Notes: generated by a model from the letters alone, not told the origin. A stretch of DNA of 64,000 bases from JAEMQF01 sp963791595 (GCA_963791595.1 CAWBTF010000012.1:393440-457439); one strand, 5' to 3'. Shown: positions 1 through 10,152, numbered from the stretch's first letter. Translations and numbers: made by a program.

Positions 1-374
1 AGAAACGGCGACAGCAAGTGACCTTCGAGATGATGCACGCCGAGCACCGGGCGCCTCAGCGCCGCAGCGAGCGAACAGGCGATGCCCGCGCCGACGAGCA
101 ACGCGCCCGCAAGCCCGGGACCACGCGTGTAGGCGACGGCGTCGATCGAGTCCAGCGCGACGCCGCAATCCGCCAGCACCTGGCGCGTCAACGGAATCAC
201 ACGCCGGATATGGTCGCGCGACGCCAGCTCAGGCACCACGCCGCCGTACGCGCCGTGCATCTCGACCTGGCTGTGCAGCGCATGCGCGAGCAGCTTCGGT
301 GTGGCCATGCCGTCGCTGCGCACGACGGCCACGCCGGTCTCGTCGCATGAGGTTTCGATGCCCAGGACGTTCAT
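1..374 (-). CDS. tsaD: tRNA N6-adenosine threonylcarbamoyltransferase TsaD (3' part cut by window edge)
   Basis: Translating the minus strand from the ATG at 372-374 gives about 124 residues that run off the window. The start MNVLGIETSCDETGVAVV, the central GGVVPELASRDH, the GPGLAGALLVG loop and the metal-binding HHLEGH (H115 and H119) are all hallmarks of TsaD. In this family the enzyme, with TsaB and TsaE, transfers threonylcarbamoyl from its adenylate to A37 of tRNAs that read ANN codons. About the first third of the usual ~340 residues is present. It lies 23 bp downstream of fdx on the same strand, so it may be read from the isc transcript, though no promoter or terminator is evident between them. 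Confidence 0.93.
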   Translation of the reverse strand, partial: MNVLGIETSCDETGVAVVRSDGMATPKLLAHALHSQVEMHGAYGGVVPELASRDHIRRVIPLTRQVLADCGVALDSIDAVAYTRGPGLAGALLVGAGIACSLAAALRRPVLGVHHLEGHLLSPF

Positions 375-397
375 CGGTGAATGTCGACCACCGCGCC

Positions 398-736
398 TCA
401 GCCCTTTTCCTTGGCGTGATTGATCGAATACTTCGGAATCTCGATCACGACATCGCGCTGCGCCAGGATCGCCTGGCACGACAGGCGCGAGTTCGGCTCC
501 AGGCCCCAGGCGCGGTCGAGCAGGTCTTCTTCGCTTTCGTCGAGTTCGCCCAGCGACTCGAAGCCCTCGCGCACGACCACGTGGCAGGTGGTGCAGGCGC
601 AGCTCATCTCGCAGGCGTGCTCGATCTCGATACCGTTCTCGATCAGCGCCTCGCAGATCGACGTGCCGGGATCGGCCTTGATTTGTGCCCCGGCTGGGCA
701 GTACTCGGCGTGCGGCATGATCTTGATGACGGGCAT
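398..736 (-). CDS. fdx: ISC-type [2Fe-2S] ferredoxin
   Basis: This 112-residue protein is the adrenodoxin-like ferredoxin of the ISC pathway. C42, C48, C51 and C87 are spaced as in the family (C-x5-C-x2-C-x35-C) and ligate the 2Fe-2S cluster. In the known pathway it supplies electrons to IscS/IscU for reducing persulfide sulphur during cluster assembly in the cytoplasm. The length equals that of characterised Fdx proteins. It is the last isc gene, 16 bp after hscA, and is followed by tsaD. No IscX gene follows it. Confidence 0.97.
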   Translation of the reverse strand: MPVIKIMPHAEYCPAGAQIKADPGTSICEALIENGIEIEHACEMSCACTTCHVVVREGFESLGELDESEEDLLDRAWGLEPNSRLSCQAILAQRDVVIEIPKYSINHAKEKG

Positions 737-752
737 GGGACTGAGGACTCGG

Positions 753-2612
753 TCAGACGTCTTCGACGCGTTTGCCCGCGAGAGCGCGGTGAATGCCGCG
801 GTTCATGCGCAGCGCGGCGAACTCTTCGGTGCCCTGGGCCAGTGCCTCGACCGCCGCGTCGATGCGGTGATGGTCATCGCTTTCGCGCACGTTGCGCGCC
901 GCACTGACCAGCGCGTCGATCGTCCGGCGCTGCTCGGTGCCCAACAGGTCGCCGTCGGCAAGCAGCGCGGCATCGGTGGCGAGCACCAAACGCTCGGCGT
1001 CGACGCGCGATTCGCGCAGGCTCCGCTCACGCATGTCGCCCTCTGCCGAGGAGAAACTGTCGGTGAGCATGCGCGAGATGTCGTCGTCGCTCAGGCCGTA
1101 GCTGGGCTTGACGCTGACCGACGCCTGCACACCCGAAGTGAGTTCCTGCGCGCCGACGCTCAGCAGTCCGTCGGCGTCGACCTGAAAACTCACGCGCACC
1201 CGGGCCGCGCCGGCCACCATCGGTGGAATGCCACGCAGCTCGAACTTGGCCAACGACCGGCAGTCGGCGACGAGTTCGCGTTCGCCTTGCAGCACGTGAA
1301 CGGCAATCGCTGTCTGCCCGTCCTTGAAGGTCGTGAAGTCCTGGGCGCGCGCCGTGGGAATGGTGCTGTTGCGCGGGATGATGCGCTCAACCAGGCCGCC
1401 CATGGTCTCCAACCCCAGCGAGAGCGGAATCACGTCCAGCAGCAACAGCTCATCGGCGCCGGCGTTGCCCGCGAGCGCGTTGGCCTGAATCGCCGCGCCG
1501 AGCGCCACCACTTCGTCGGGATTGAGATTGGTCAGGGGCGGCTTGCCGAACAGCTGCGCCACCGCCGCCTGCACCATCGGCATGCGCGTCGAGCCGCCGA
1601 CCATGACGATGCCTTTGACTTCCGCCTTGTCGACCTTCGCGTCGCGCAGCACCTTGCGCACCGCGGCGAGCGTACGCGCCAGCAGCGGCTGCGAGAGCGC
1701 TTCGAACTGATCGCGGGTCACTCGCACGGAAAGCTCCGGCCCGTCGGACAGTGGGCACGCGAGCGTGGCATGGTCGGCAAAGGACAGCTTTTCTTTCGTA
1801 GCGCGCGCCGCGACGAGCAGCGCACGTTTGTCTTGCGGTGTGGTTGCGCTCAGACCCGTGCGCTGCAGCGCAGCTTCGGCGAGCGCGGCGTCGAAGTCGT
1901 CGCCGCCCAGCGCGGAGTCGCCGCCCGTGGCGATGACTTCGAACACGCCAGCCGACAAGCGCAACAAGGAAATGTCGAAAGTGCCTCCGCCGAGGTCGTA
2001 TACCGCATACAGACCCTCGCTGCCGTGCTCCAGGCCGTAGGCGATGGCCGCGGCGGTGGGCTCGCTGATCAGGCGCAACACGTTCAGCCCGGCAAGCTGA
2101 GCGGCGTCTTTGGTCGCCTGGCGTTGCGCGTCGTCGAAATACGCCGGTACGGTGATCACCGCGCCGAACAGCTCGTCGTCGAACGTGTCTTCGGCCCGCT
2201 GGCGCAGCGTGGCGAGGATCTCGGCCGACACTTCCACCGGGGACTTGTCGCCCGCGATCGTGCGCAGCTTGAGCATGCCCGGCGCTTCCACAAATTCATA
2301 GGGCAGGCGCTCGCGCCCCGCCACATCGGCGACGCCACGGCCCATGAAGCGCTTGACCGAGACGATGGTGTTGCGCGGGTCCAGCGCGGCTTCGGCGAGC
2401 GCGGCCGCGCCGATCTGGCGCTGGCCCTGCGCCAGGTAGCGCACCGCGGAGGGCAGGATCACATGGCCGTGGGCGTCGGGCAGGCACTCGGCGACACCGT
2501 GGCGCACCGCCGCGACCAGCGAATGCGTCGTGCCCAGGTCGATGCCGACCGCGATGCGGCGCTGGTGCGGGTCGGGCGCGCCGCCGGGTTCGGAAATCTG
2601 GAGCAAGGCCAT
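753..2612 (-). CDS. hscA: Fe-S assembly Hsp70 chaperone HscA
   Basis: The product is 619 residues from the ATG at 2612, close to the ~616 of characterised HscA. An in-frame ATG 16 codons upstream overlaps hscB and is less likely. The N-terminal half is an Hsp70 ATPase with the first phosphate motif (VGIDLGTTHS, residues 22-30) and DLGGGTFD, and the C-terminal half is the peptide-binding domain. HscA with HscB binds the LPPVK motif of IscU, which is intact here at IscU residues 100-104, and uses ATP to release the cluster to acceptor proteins. It starts 4 bp after the hscB stop, so the two are co-expressed. Confidence 0.97.
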   Translation of the reverse strand: MALLQISEPGGAPDPHQRRIAVGIDLGTTHSLVAAVRHGVAECLPDAHGHVILPSAVRYLAQGQRQIGAAALAEAALDPRNTIVSVKRFMGRGVADVAGRERLPYEFVEAPGMLKLRTIAGDKSPVEVSAEILATLRQRAEDTFDDELFGAVITVPAYFDDAQRQATKDAAQLAGLNVLRLISEPTAAAIAYGLEHGSEGLYAVYDLGGGTFDISLLRLSAGVFEVIATGGDSALGGDDFDAALAEAALQRTGLSATTPQDKRALLVAARATKEKLSFADHATLACPLSDGPELSVRVTRDQFEALSQPLLARTLAAVRKVLRDAKVDKAEVKGIVMVGGSTRMPMVQAAVAQLFGKPPLTNLNPDEVVALGAAIQANALAGNAGADELLLLDVIPLSLGLETMGGLVERIIPRNSTIPTARAQDFTTFKDGQTAIAVHVLQGERELVADCRSLAKFELRGIPPMVAGAARVRVSFQVDADGLLSVGAQELTSGVQASVSVKPSYGLSDDDISRMLTDSFSSAEGDMRERSLRESRVDAERLVLATDAALLADGDLLGTEQRRTIDALVSAARNVRESDDHHRIDAAVEALAQGTEEFAALRMNRGIHRALAGKRVEDV

Positions 2613-2616
2613 GGCG

Positions 2617-3135
2617 CTATTGTCCCAAGGCCTCGAGGCGGGCATCGATATCCTGCGCAAAGCGCTCCAAGAACATGAGGGCTCTCACTTCCTGGGCCGC
2701 TGCGGCGGTGTCATGTTGTACGTCGAGCAGGTTCTGAATGCGCAGCAATGCCGCGTTGCGCTGCTCTGCCAGGTTCACCGCCAGAGCTTCGATTTGCGCG
2801 GGCGCGCGCGCGTCGTCGAGCGCTTCCCGCAGCTCCATCTGCTGCATCAGGAAGGCCGCGGGCATGGCAGTGTTCGTGTGCGCGTCGATGCGCTGGCCCA
2901 GCAGTTCACAGAGGTAGGCAGCGCGCGTGACCGGCTCTTTCAGGCGCTCGTAGCCTTCGTTGACGCGCACGGCCCATTGCAGCGCCATGCGTTGCGCCGC
3001 GGCGCCTTCGGCGGCAAAACGGTCGGGATGGGTTTGCGCCTGCAGATTGCGCCGGCGTTCGTCGAGTTCCGCGCGGTCCAGCGTAAACGTGCGCGGCAGC
3101 GCGAACAGCTCGAAGTCGTCGCTGTCGAGCTTCAT
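2617..3135 (-). CDS. hscB: Fe-S assembly J-domain co-chaperone HscB
   Basis: This 172-residue protein has an N-terminal J domain with the diagnostic HPD tripeptide at residues 36-38, which stimulates the HscA ATPase. Its C-terminal helical half is the known IscU-binding region. The ATG overlaps the stop of the preceding GNAT gene as ATGA (3132-3135), so translation is probably coupled to that gene. The length is normal for the family. Confidence 0.96.
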   Translation of the reverse strand: MKLDSDDFELFALPRTFTLDRAELDERRRNLQAQTHPDRFAAEGAAAQRMALQWAVRVNEGYERLKEPVTRAAYLCELLGQRIDAHTNTAMPAAFLMQQMELREALDDARAPAQIEALAVNLAEQRNAALLRIQNLLDVQHDTAAAAQEVRALMFLERFAQDIDARLEALGQ

Positions 3136-3632
3136 GGCGCAGGCGCCAAGCGCTTCTCGTAGAACACGCTGGTGCCGTTGCCGGCGTAGCCGCCAAACGC
3201 CGAGCGCTTGGCGTAACCGTTGCGCTCGTACAGGCGCAGTGCTTCGGGCTGGTGGTCACCCGTTTCGAGTGTCGCGAGTGCGATTCCCGCGCCGCGCAGA
3301 TGTTGCTCCAGGGCCTGCAGCAACGCCTGGGCGATGCCTTGGCCACGCAAACCGGAGCGCACGAACATGCGCTTGATCTCGCCGTAGGCCTGCCCTGCCG
3401 TATCCCGCTCGGCGGGCATGACGCGCACCGCGCCGCAACCCACCGCATCGCCCGCGCGCCGCGCGACGAGGAAATGCACCTGGGGCGAGAGCAGTGCCGT
3501 CACATCCAGGATGTGGTTGTGGTCCGGCGGGTACAGGGCCGCCAGATAGGTGTCGAGCTCGGCCAGCATGGCGCGGATGTCCGGCTGATCGGGGCTTTCG
3601 GCGCGGATGACGATGGCGGAAGCGGCAGACAT
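3132..3632 (-). CDS. GNAT-family N-acetyltransferase inside the isc operon
   Basis: From the ATG at 3632 the product is 166 residues with a GNAT fold: the acetyl-CoA pyrophosphate loop (RSGLRGQGIAQALL) lies mid-protein and a LYERNGY segment near the end, as in small-molecule or amino-group acetyltransferases. The substrate cannot be read from sequence. It lies 50 bp after iscA, across an intrinsic-terminator hairpin, and overlaps hscB by 4 bp. No clear Shine-Dalgarno precedes the ATG because that stretch is the U-rich tail of the hairpin. In the ISC operons I know, hscB follows iscA directly, so this is an insertion into the canonical order. A role in Fe-S assembly is possible but not shown. 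Confidence 0.88.
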   Translation of the reverse strand: MSAASAIVIRAESPDQPDIRAMLAELDTYLAALYPPDHNHILDVTALLSPQVHFLVARRAGDAVGCGAVRVMPAERDTAGQAYGEIKRMFVRSGLRGQGIAQALLQALEQHLRGAGIALATLETGDHQPEALRLYERNGYAKRSAFGGYAGNGTSVFYEKRLAPAP

Positions 3633-3636
3633 GGGC

Positions 3637-3666
3637 AAAGAAAAAGCGCGGCTCAACGGCCGCGCT
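3637..3666 (-). terminator. Intrinsic terminator/attenuator between iscA and the GNAT gene
   Basis: Read on the minus strand, AGCGCGGC (3666-3659) and GCCGCGCT (3652-3645) form an 8-bp GC-rich stem with a 6-nt loop, followed by TTTTTCTTT. It is a well-formed Rho-independent terminator sited inside the operon, so expression of hscB-hscA-fdx is probably lower than that of iscRSUA, or depends on antitermination or a second promoter. Confidence 0.8.
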
Positions 3667-3682
3667 CGACTGTCAAAGCACC

Positions 3683-4006
3683 TTAGACGCGGAACGACTC
3701 GCCGCAACCGCAGCGGTCTTTCTCGCGTGGGTTGCGGAACTTGAAGCCTTCGTTCAGGCCTTCGCGAACGAAGTCGAGTTCGGTGCCGTCGATGTAGGGC
3801 AGGCTCTTCGGGTCGACCAGAACCTTCACGCCATGCCCTTCGAAGACGATGTCCTCGGGCGCCAGATCGTCGGCGTATTCGAGCTTGTATGCCAGACCCG
3901 AGCAGCCCGTGGTCTTGACGCCCAGGCGCACGCCGACACCCTTGCCGCGTTTGCTCAGGTAGCGCGTCACATGACGCGCCGCCGCTTCGGTCAGTGTGAC
4001 TGCCAT
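3683..4006 (-). CDS. iscA: A-type Fe-S scaffold/carrier IscA
   Basis: This 107-residue protein has the A-type carrier signature: C35 in TTGCSGLAY and C99 and C101 in the C-terminal RCGCGESF. These three cysteines bind iron or a [2Fe-2S]/[4Fe-4S] cluster for delivery to apo-proteins. Position (one base after the iscU stop) and length match IscA rather than ErpA or SufA, though the paralogues are similar. An intrinsic terminator follows it. Confidence 0.95.
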   Translation of the reverse strand: MAVTLTEAAARHVTRYLSKRGKGVGVRLGVKTTGCSGLAYKLEYADDLAPEDIVFEGHGVKVLVDPKSLPYIDGTELDFVREGLNEGFKFRNPREKDRCGCGESFRV

Positions 4007-4007
4007 C

Positions 4008-4400
4008 TCAGTGAGTCAGACCGCTCTTGGCCTTGTAGTCGTTGACTGCCGCCTTGATCGCATCTTCGGCGAGGATCGAGCAGTGAATCTTGACCGGCGG
4101 CAAAGCCAGTTCCTCGGCAATGTGCGAGTTCTTGATCGTCAGCGCTTCATCGAGCGACTTGCCCTTCACCCACTCGGTCACGAGCGAACTGGAAGCAATG
4201 GCCGAGCCGCAGCCGTAGGTCTTGAATTTCGCGTCTTCGATCAGGCCGGTCGCGGGGTTGACCTTGATCTGCAGCTTCATCACGTCGCCGCAGGCGGGTG
4301 CGCCCACCATGCCGGTGCCCACCGTGTCGTCGCCCTTTTCGAACGAACCCACGTTGCGCGGGTTCTCGTAGTGGTCAACCACCTTTTCACTGTATGCCAT
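4008..4400 (-). CDS. iscU: Fe-S cluster scaffold IscU
   Basis: The product is 130 residues from the ATG at 4400, which is preceded by GGAGAG. An upstream in-frame start would add 25 residues foreign to the family. The cluster ligands C37 (PACGD), C64 (YGCGS) and C107 (IHCSI) and the assisting D39 are all present. The HscA recognition motif LPPVK occupies residues 100-104. IscU accepts sulphur from IscS, builds the nascent cluster, and passes it on with HscA/HscB. Confidence 0.97.
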   Translation of the reverse strand: MAYSEKVVDHYENPRNVGSFEKGDDTVGTGMVGAPACGDVMKLQIKVNPATGLIEDAKFKTYGCGSAIASSSLVTEWVKGKSLDEALTIKNSHIAEELALPPVKIHCSILAEDAIKAAVNDYKAKSGLTH

Positions 4401-4434
4401 GGTGTCTCTCCAACGTTCGTTTTCGGTCTGAATG

Positions 4435-5655
4435 TCAGTGCGCGGTCCACTGGATCGTGCTGATGTCGATGCCATCCTGAAACATCTCCCACAGCGGCGA
4501 GAGCTCGCGCAGCTTGGCGACGCGGTCTTTCAGCGTCGTGATCACGTAGTCGATCTCTTCTTCCGTCGTGAAGCGGCCGATCGTCATGCGCAGGCTCGAA
4601 TGCGCGAGCTCGTCGCTGCGACCCAGCGCGCGCAGCACATAACTCGGCTCCAGGCTCGCCGAGGTGCACGCCGATCCGGACGATACGGCGATGCCCTTGA
4701 TGCCCATGATCAGCGATTCGCCCTCGACGAAGTTGAAGCTCATGTTCACGTTGTGCGGCACGCGCTTTTCCGGGTGGCCATTGAGGAACGTCTGCTCGAT
4801 TCCCGACAAACCCTTGATCAGGCGCTGCTGCAGCATGCGGATTCGTTCGCACTCGGCACCCATTTCCTCGCGCGCGATGCGAAACGCCTCGCCCATGCCG
4901 ACGATCTGGTGCGTAGGCAAGGTGCCCGAGCGCATGCCGCGCTCGTGGCCGCCGCCGTGCATCTGCGCTTCGATGCGCACGCGCGGCTTGCGCCGCACGA
5001 ACAGCGCGCCGATGCCCTTGGGGCCGTAGGTCTTGTGCGACGCGAGGCTCATCAGATCGACCGGCAGCTCCTGCAGGTCGATCGTCACCTTGCCGGTGGC
5101 CTGCGCGGCGTCGACGTGGAAGATGATGCCGCGCGCGCGGCACAACGCGCCGATCGCGGCGATGTCCTGGATCACGCCGATTTCGTTGTTGACGAACAGC
5201 ACCGAAACCAGAATCGTGTCGGGACGGATCGCCGCCTCTAACCGGGCCATGTCGAGCAGGCCGTCTTCCTGAACGTCGAGGTAGGTCACCTCGAAGCCCT
5301 GGCGCTCGAGTTCGCGCATCGTGTCGAGCACTGCCTTGTGCTCGGTCTTGAGCGTGATCAGGTGCTTGCCGCGCGTCTTGTAGAACTGCGCCGCGCCCTT
5401 GATCGCCAGATTGATCGACTCGGTGGCGCCCGAGGTCCAGACGATTTCGCGCGGGTCCGCGCCCACCAGCTGCGCCACCTGCTCGCGCGCTCGCTCCACT
5501 GCGGCTTCCGCTTCCCAGCCCCAGGCGTGGCTGCGCGACGCGGGGTTGCCGAAGTGCTCGCGCAACCAGGGAATCATCGCATCGACGACGCGCTGGTCCA
5601 CCGGGCTGGTGGCACCGTAGTCCATGTAGATCGGAAAGTGCGGAGACATGTCCAT
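4435..5655 (-). CDS. iscS: Cysteine desulfurase IscS
   Basis: The product is 406 residues from the ATG at 5655; a second ATG two codons later is equally possible. It is a PLP enzyme of aminotransferase class V: K208 in SHKTYGPKG carries the PLP, and C330 in SSGSACTSAS is the mobile-loop cysteine that receives the persulfide. It converts cysteine to alanine and supplies sulphur to IscU, and in known systems also to tRNA thiolation. The C-terminal tail that docks IscU is complete. It sits between iscR (56 bp upstream) and iscU (34 bp downstream). Confidence 0.97.
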   Translation of the reverse strand: MDMSPHFPIYMDYGATSPVDQRVVDAMIPWLREHFGNPASRSHAWGWEAEAAVERAREQVAQLVGADPREIVWTSGATESINLAIKGAAQFYKTRGKHLITLKTEHKAVLDTMRELERQGFEVTYLDVQEDGLLDMARLEAAIRPDTILVSVLFVNNEIGVIQDIAAIGALCRARGIIFHVDAAQATGKVTIDLQELPVDLMSLASHKTYGPKGIGALFVRRKPRVRIEAQMHGGGHERGMRSGTLPTHQIVGMGEAFRIAREEMGAECERIRMLQQRLIKGLSGIEQTFLNGHPEKRVPHNVNMSFNFVEGESLIMGIKGIAVSSGSACTSASLEPSYVLRALGRSDELAHSSLRMTIGRFTTEEEIDYVITTLKDRVAKLRELSPLWEMFQDGIDISTIQWTAH

Positions 5656-5711
5656 GGTGGGTGATTCGGGCTGAGCGGGGCGGCTGGCCTGCTGGGTGAA
5701 CCCTGGGAAGC

Positions 5712-6245
5712 CTACTTTGCGAAGGCGGCGCCGAAGGCGAACACCGAATTCGGCGCGGTGATCTTGATCGGCTTGACCACCGGTTGGCTCGAAATGGCGC
5801 GTTTCATCGGGCTCTCGACGATCGACACCCCCTTGGCAACCTGATCGTTGACGAGGTTGCGCAGCGACACGGAGCTGAGAAATTCGATCATCTTCGAGTT
5901 CAGCGTCGCCCACAGGTCGTGCGTCATGCAGCGGCCGGTCTCATCGCCCATGCAGTTTTCCTTGCCGGCACAGCCGGTGGCGTCCAGTGGTTCATCGACC
6001 GCCAGAATAATGTCGGCGACTGTGATTTCATCCGCCTTGCGCCCCAGCGAGTAGCCGCCGCCAGGGCCGCGCGTGCTCTCCACCAGTTGCTGGCGGCGCA
6101 ACTTGCCGAACAGCTGTTCCAGATAGGAAAGCGAAATTTGCTGGCGCGCGCTGATGGCGGCCAGCGCCACGGGCCCGGTGTGCTCGCGCAACGCGAGGTC
6201 GATCATTGCTGTGACCGCGAAGCGGCCTTTGGTGGTCAAGCGCAT
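5712..6245 (-). CDS. iscR: Rrf2-family Fe-S-sensing repressor IscR
   Basis: This 177-residue protein has an N-terminal winged helix and the cluster-binding segment C92-x5-C98-x7-C106-x2-H109. The ligands match E. coli IscR, but the loop between the second and third cysteine is two residues longer, a form I associate with betaproteobacteria. Holo-IscR represses its own operon at type 1 sites, and two such sites lie just upstream (6259-6310). The start codon is preceded by AGGAGA at 6251-6256. As first gene of the operon it would set up negative feedback on cluster supply. Confidence 0.96.
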   Translation of the reverse strand: MRLTTKGRFAVTAMIDLALREHTGPVALAAISARQQISLSYLEQLFGKLRRQQLVESTRGPGGGYSLGRKADEITVADIILAVDEPLDATGCAGKENCMGDETGRCMTHDLWATLNSKMIEFLSSVSLRNLVNDQVAKGVSIVESPMKRAISSQPVVKPIKITAPNSVFAFGAAFAK

Positions 6246-6258
6246 GTGGTTCTCCTAG

Positions 6259-6282
6259 AGCCCGACTGGATTAGTCGAGTAT
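6259..6282 (-). promoter_or_regulatory. Promoter-proximal IscR type 1 site overlapping the iscR -10
   Basis: The minus strand reads ATACTCGACT-AATCC-AGTCGGGCT, which fits the type 1 IscR consensus (ATAssYGACT-spacer-AGTCrrsTAT) in both half-sites. A candidate -10, TATACT (6283-6278), overlaps its upstream edge. The geometry supports direct repression of the isc promoter. Confidence 0.75.
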
Positions 6283-6286
6283 ATGT

Positions 6287-6310
6287 GTAGCCGACTGATT
6301 TGGTCGGGTT
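6287..6310 (-). promoter_or_regulatory. Second, upstream IscR type 1 site
   Basis: The minus strand reads ACCCGACC-AAAT-CAGTCGGCTAC, a second match to the type 1 dyad with one weak base in the left GACT half. It lies at the -35 position relative to the TATACT at 6283-6278. Two tandem sites covering -35 and -10 imply cooperative or graded repression. Confidence 0.65.
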
Positions 6311-6388
6311 TGACCCAACAAGTTCCGTGGTTTTCGAGAGCGGCCACTGACAACGCGCCACCAACCTCCCGAAAGGAGCTTCCGCGAA

Positions 6389-8522
<2,134 letters not shown>

Positions 8523-8650
8523 GGCAGATAAACTTCGGGGTGTCACGCTCGCCGTTGCCGGCCTGAGCAACCGCACAGGGTAGCGGAAAACCCCTGAGCG
8601 GTCATTTGCCCACCTGCTTCCCGTTCTTTCCCAGACCCACAAGGACACCC

Positions 8651-9874
8651 ATGGCCTCGCACCTGGCCGGCGTTGAACTCGCGCCGCGCGACCCGATCCT
8701 CGGACTGACCGAGCAATTCAACGCCGACCCGAACCCTGCCAAGGTGAATCTTGGCGTCGGCGTGTATTGCGACGAGTCCGGAAAACTGCCGCTGCTGCAA
8801 TGCGTGCGCGCCGCGGAAGCGGCGATGGTGCAGGCGCCGAAAGCGCGCGGCTACCTGCCGATCGACGGCATCGCCGCGTATGACCAGGCGGTCCAAGGGC
8901 TGGTGTTCGGCGCGCAGCACGCCGCGCTGCGCGAGGGCCGCGTCGCCACCGTGCAGACGCTCGGCGGAACTGGCGGGCTGAAGGTCGGTGCCGATTTCCT
9001 GCGGCGCCTGCAACCGGCCGGTCAGCCGGCGGCCAGTGTTTACATCAGCGACCCGAGCTGGGAAAACCACCGCGCGCTGTTCGAAGGTGCGGGCTTTTCG
9101 GTGCAGACCTATCCCTACTACGACGCTGGTCGGCGTGGCTTGAATGCCCCGGCCATGCTCGCGGCGCTGAACGCAGCGCCGGCCGGCAGCATCGTCGTGC
9201 TGCACGCTTGCTGCCACAACCCCACCGGCTGCGACCTCGATCCCGCGCAGTGGCGCGAGGTGATCGGCCTCGTGAAGTCGCGCAACCTGGTTGCGTTTCT
9301 CGACCTGGCCTACCAGGGCTTCGGAGACGGCATTGCCGAAGACGGCGCAGTGGTTGGGATGTTCATGGCCGCGGGACTGGAGTTTTTCGTCTCGAGCAGC
9401 TTTTCCAAGAGCTTTTCGCTCTACGGAGAGCGCGTCGGCGCATTGAGCGTCGTGTGCGACTCGAAAGACGCCGCCACCCGCGTCTTGAGCCAACTCAAGC
9501 GAGTGATCCGAACCAACTACTCCAACCCGCCGACCCATGGCGCCCAAGTCGTGGCCGCGGTACTGACGACGCCCGAATTGCGTGCCCAGTGGGAAGACGA
9601 GCTCGGCGTGATGCGCCAGCGCATCCGGGAGATGCGCAAGGAACTGCGCAGCCGGCTCGAAGCCAAGTGGGCGGCCGCGGGCGTGAAGCAGGACGTGAGC
9701 TACATCACCGCGCAAAAAGGCATGTTCAGCTATTCCGGTCTGAACCCCGCACAAATGCGCCGCTTGCGCGACGAATTCGGCGTCTACGGCCTCGATTCGG
9801 GCCGCATTTGCGTCGCCGCGCTGAACCACGCCAACCTCGACCGCGTGGTGGCAGCGATCGCCCAAGTTGTCTGA
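8651..9874 (+). CDS. Class I aspartate/aromatic amino acid aminotransferase
   Basis: The product is 407 residues from the ATG at 8651, preceded by AAGGA. It is a class I PLP aminotransferase of the AspC/TyrB kind: NLGVGVY near the N-terminus, the substrate-binding CCHNPTG, and K253 in SSSFSKSFSLYGERVG as the PLP lysine. It should transfer an amino group between glutamate and aspartate or aromatic keto-acids; AspC and TyrB cannot be told apart with confidence from sequence alone. It is divergent from uvrB, a frequent neighbour in Burkholderiales, and is followed by a GC-rich hairpin. Confidence 0.93.
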   Translation: MASHLAGVELAPRDPILGLTEQFNADPNPAKVNLGVGVYCDESGKLPLLQCVRAAEAAMVQAPKARGYLPIDGIAAYDQAVQGLVFGAQHAALREGRVATVQTLGGTGGLKVGADFLRRLQPAGQPAASVYISDPSWENHRALFEGAGFSVQTYPYYDAGRRGLNAPAMLAALNAAPAGSIVVLHACCHNPTGCDLDPAQWREVIGLVKSRNLVAFLDLAYQGFGDGIAEDGAVVGMFMAAGLEFFVSSSFSKSFSLYGERVGALSVVCDSKDAATRVLSQLKRVIRTNYSNPPTHGAQVVAAVLTTPELRAQWEDELGVMRQRIREMRKELRSRLEAKWAAAGVKQDVSYITAQKGMFSYSGLNPAQMRRLRDEFGVYGLDSGRICVAALNHANLDRVVAAIAQVV

Positions 9875-9883
9875 ACGCCCCCA

Positions 9884-9903
9884 GGGCCGGGTCAACCCGG
9901 CCC
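9884..9903 (+). terminator. GC-rich hairpin after the aminotransferase gene
   Basis: GGGCCGGGT and ACCCGGCCC form a 9-bp stem ten bases past the stop codon. There is no T-tract, so it may act as a weak terminator or an mRNA 3'-end stabiliser rather than a classical Rho-independent terminator. Confidence 0.45.
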
Positions 9904-9981
9904 GCCCCCGGGACTGAGCAGCCCCGCAAAGCCGGATCGACTCACCACGCGCGTCAAAGGGCCATGCCTGAAGGCCCGAAC

Positions 9982-10020
9982 TAACCCGTAGTTACCCCGG
10001 TTCTCGGGGCAACTCCCTAG
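9982..10020 (+). promoter_or_regulatory. Dyad-rich segment upstream of phaZ
   Basis: Within the 278-bp gap before phaZ, TAAC-CCGTA-GTTA forms a small inverted repeat. It runs into GTT-A-CCCCG-GTTCT-CGGGG-C-AAC (9991-10013), a stem with one mismatch, followed by CCCTAGG. This is either an operator region or a leader structure; I do not recognise the binding protein. TACAAT at 10062-10067 is a possible -10, without a good -35. Confidence 0.35.
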
Positions 10021-10152
10021 GAAAACCGCTTCAACATCAAGCGATAGTCCGTGCCGGCCCGTACAATGTTGCAGTGCACAAATCGTGCCTGTTTCTGCCC
10101 TTGGCCCGCGGGTCTTGGTCTTGACGACGCTCGCTTTGGGAGGGTTTTCGAA

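Noticed and set aside
420..2678. A 752-codon open frame on the plus strand across fdx and hscA
   Set aside because: It is antisense to hscA, whose protein is conserved end to end. The frame is Arg/Gln/His-rich without recognisable domains, a typical high-GC shadow.
8560..8582. CTG-N10-CAG sequence upstream of uvrB as a possible LexA box
   Set aside because: One half is TCAG, not ACAG, and the centre lacks the AT-rich core; chance is likely in GC-rich DNA.
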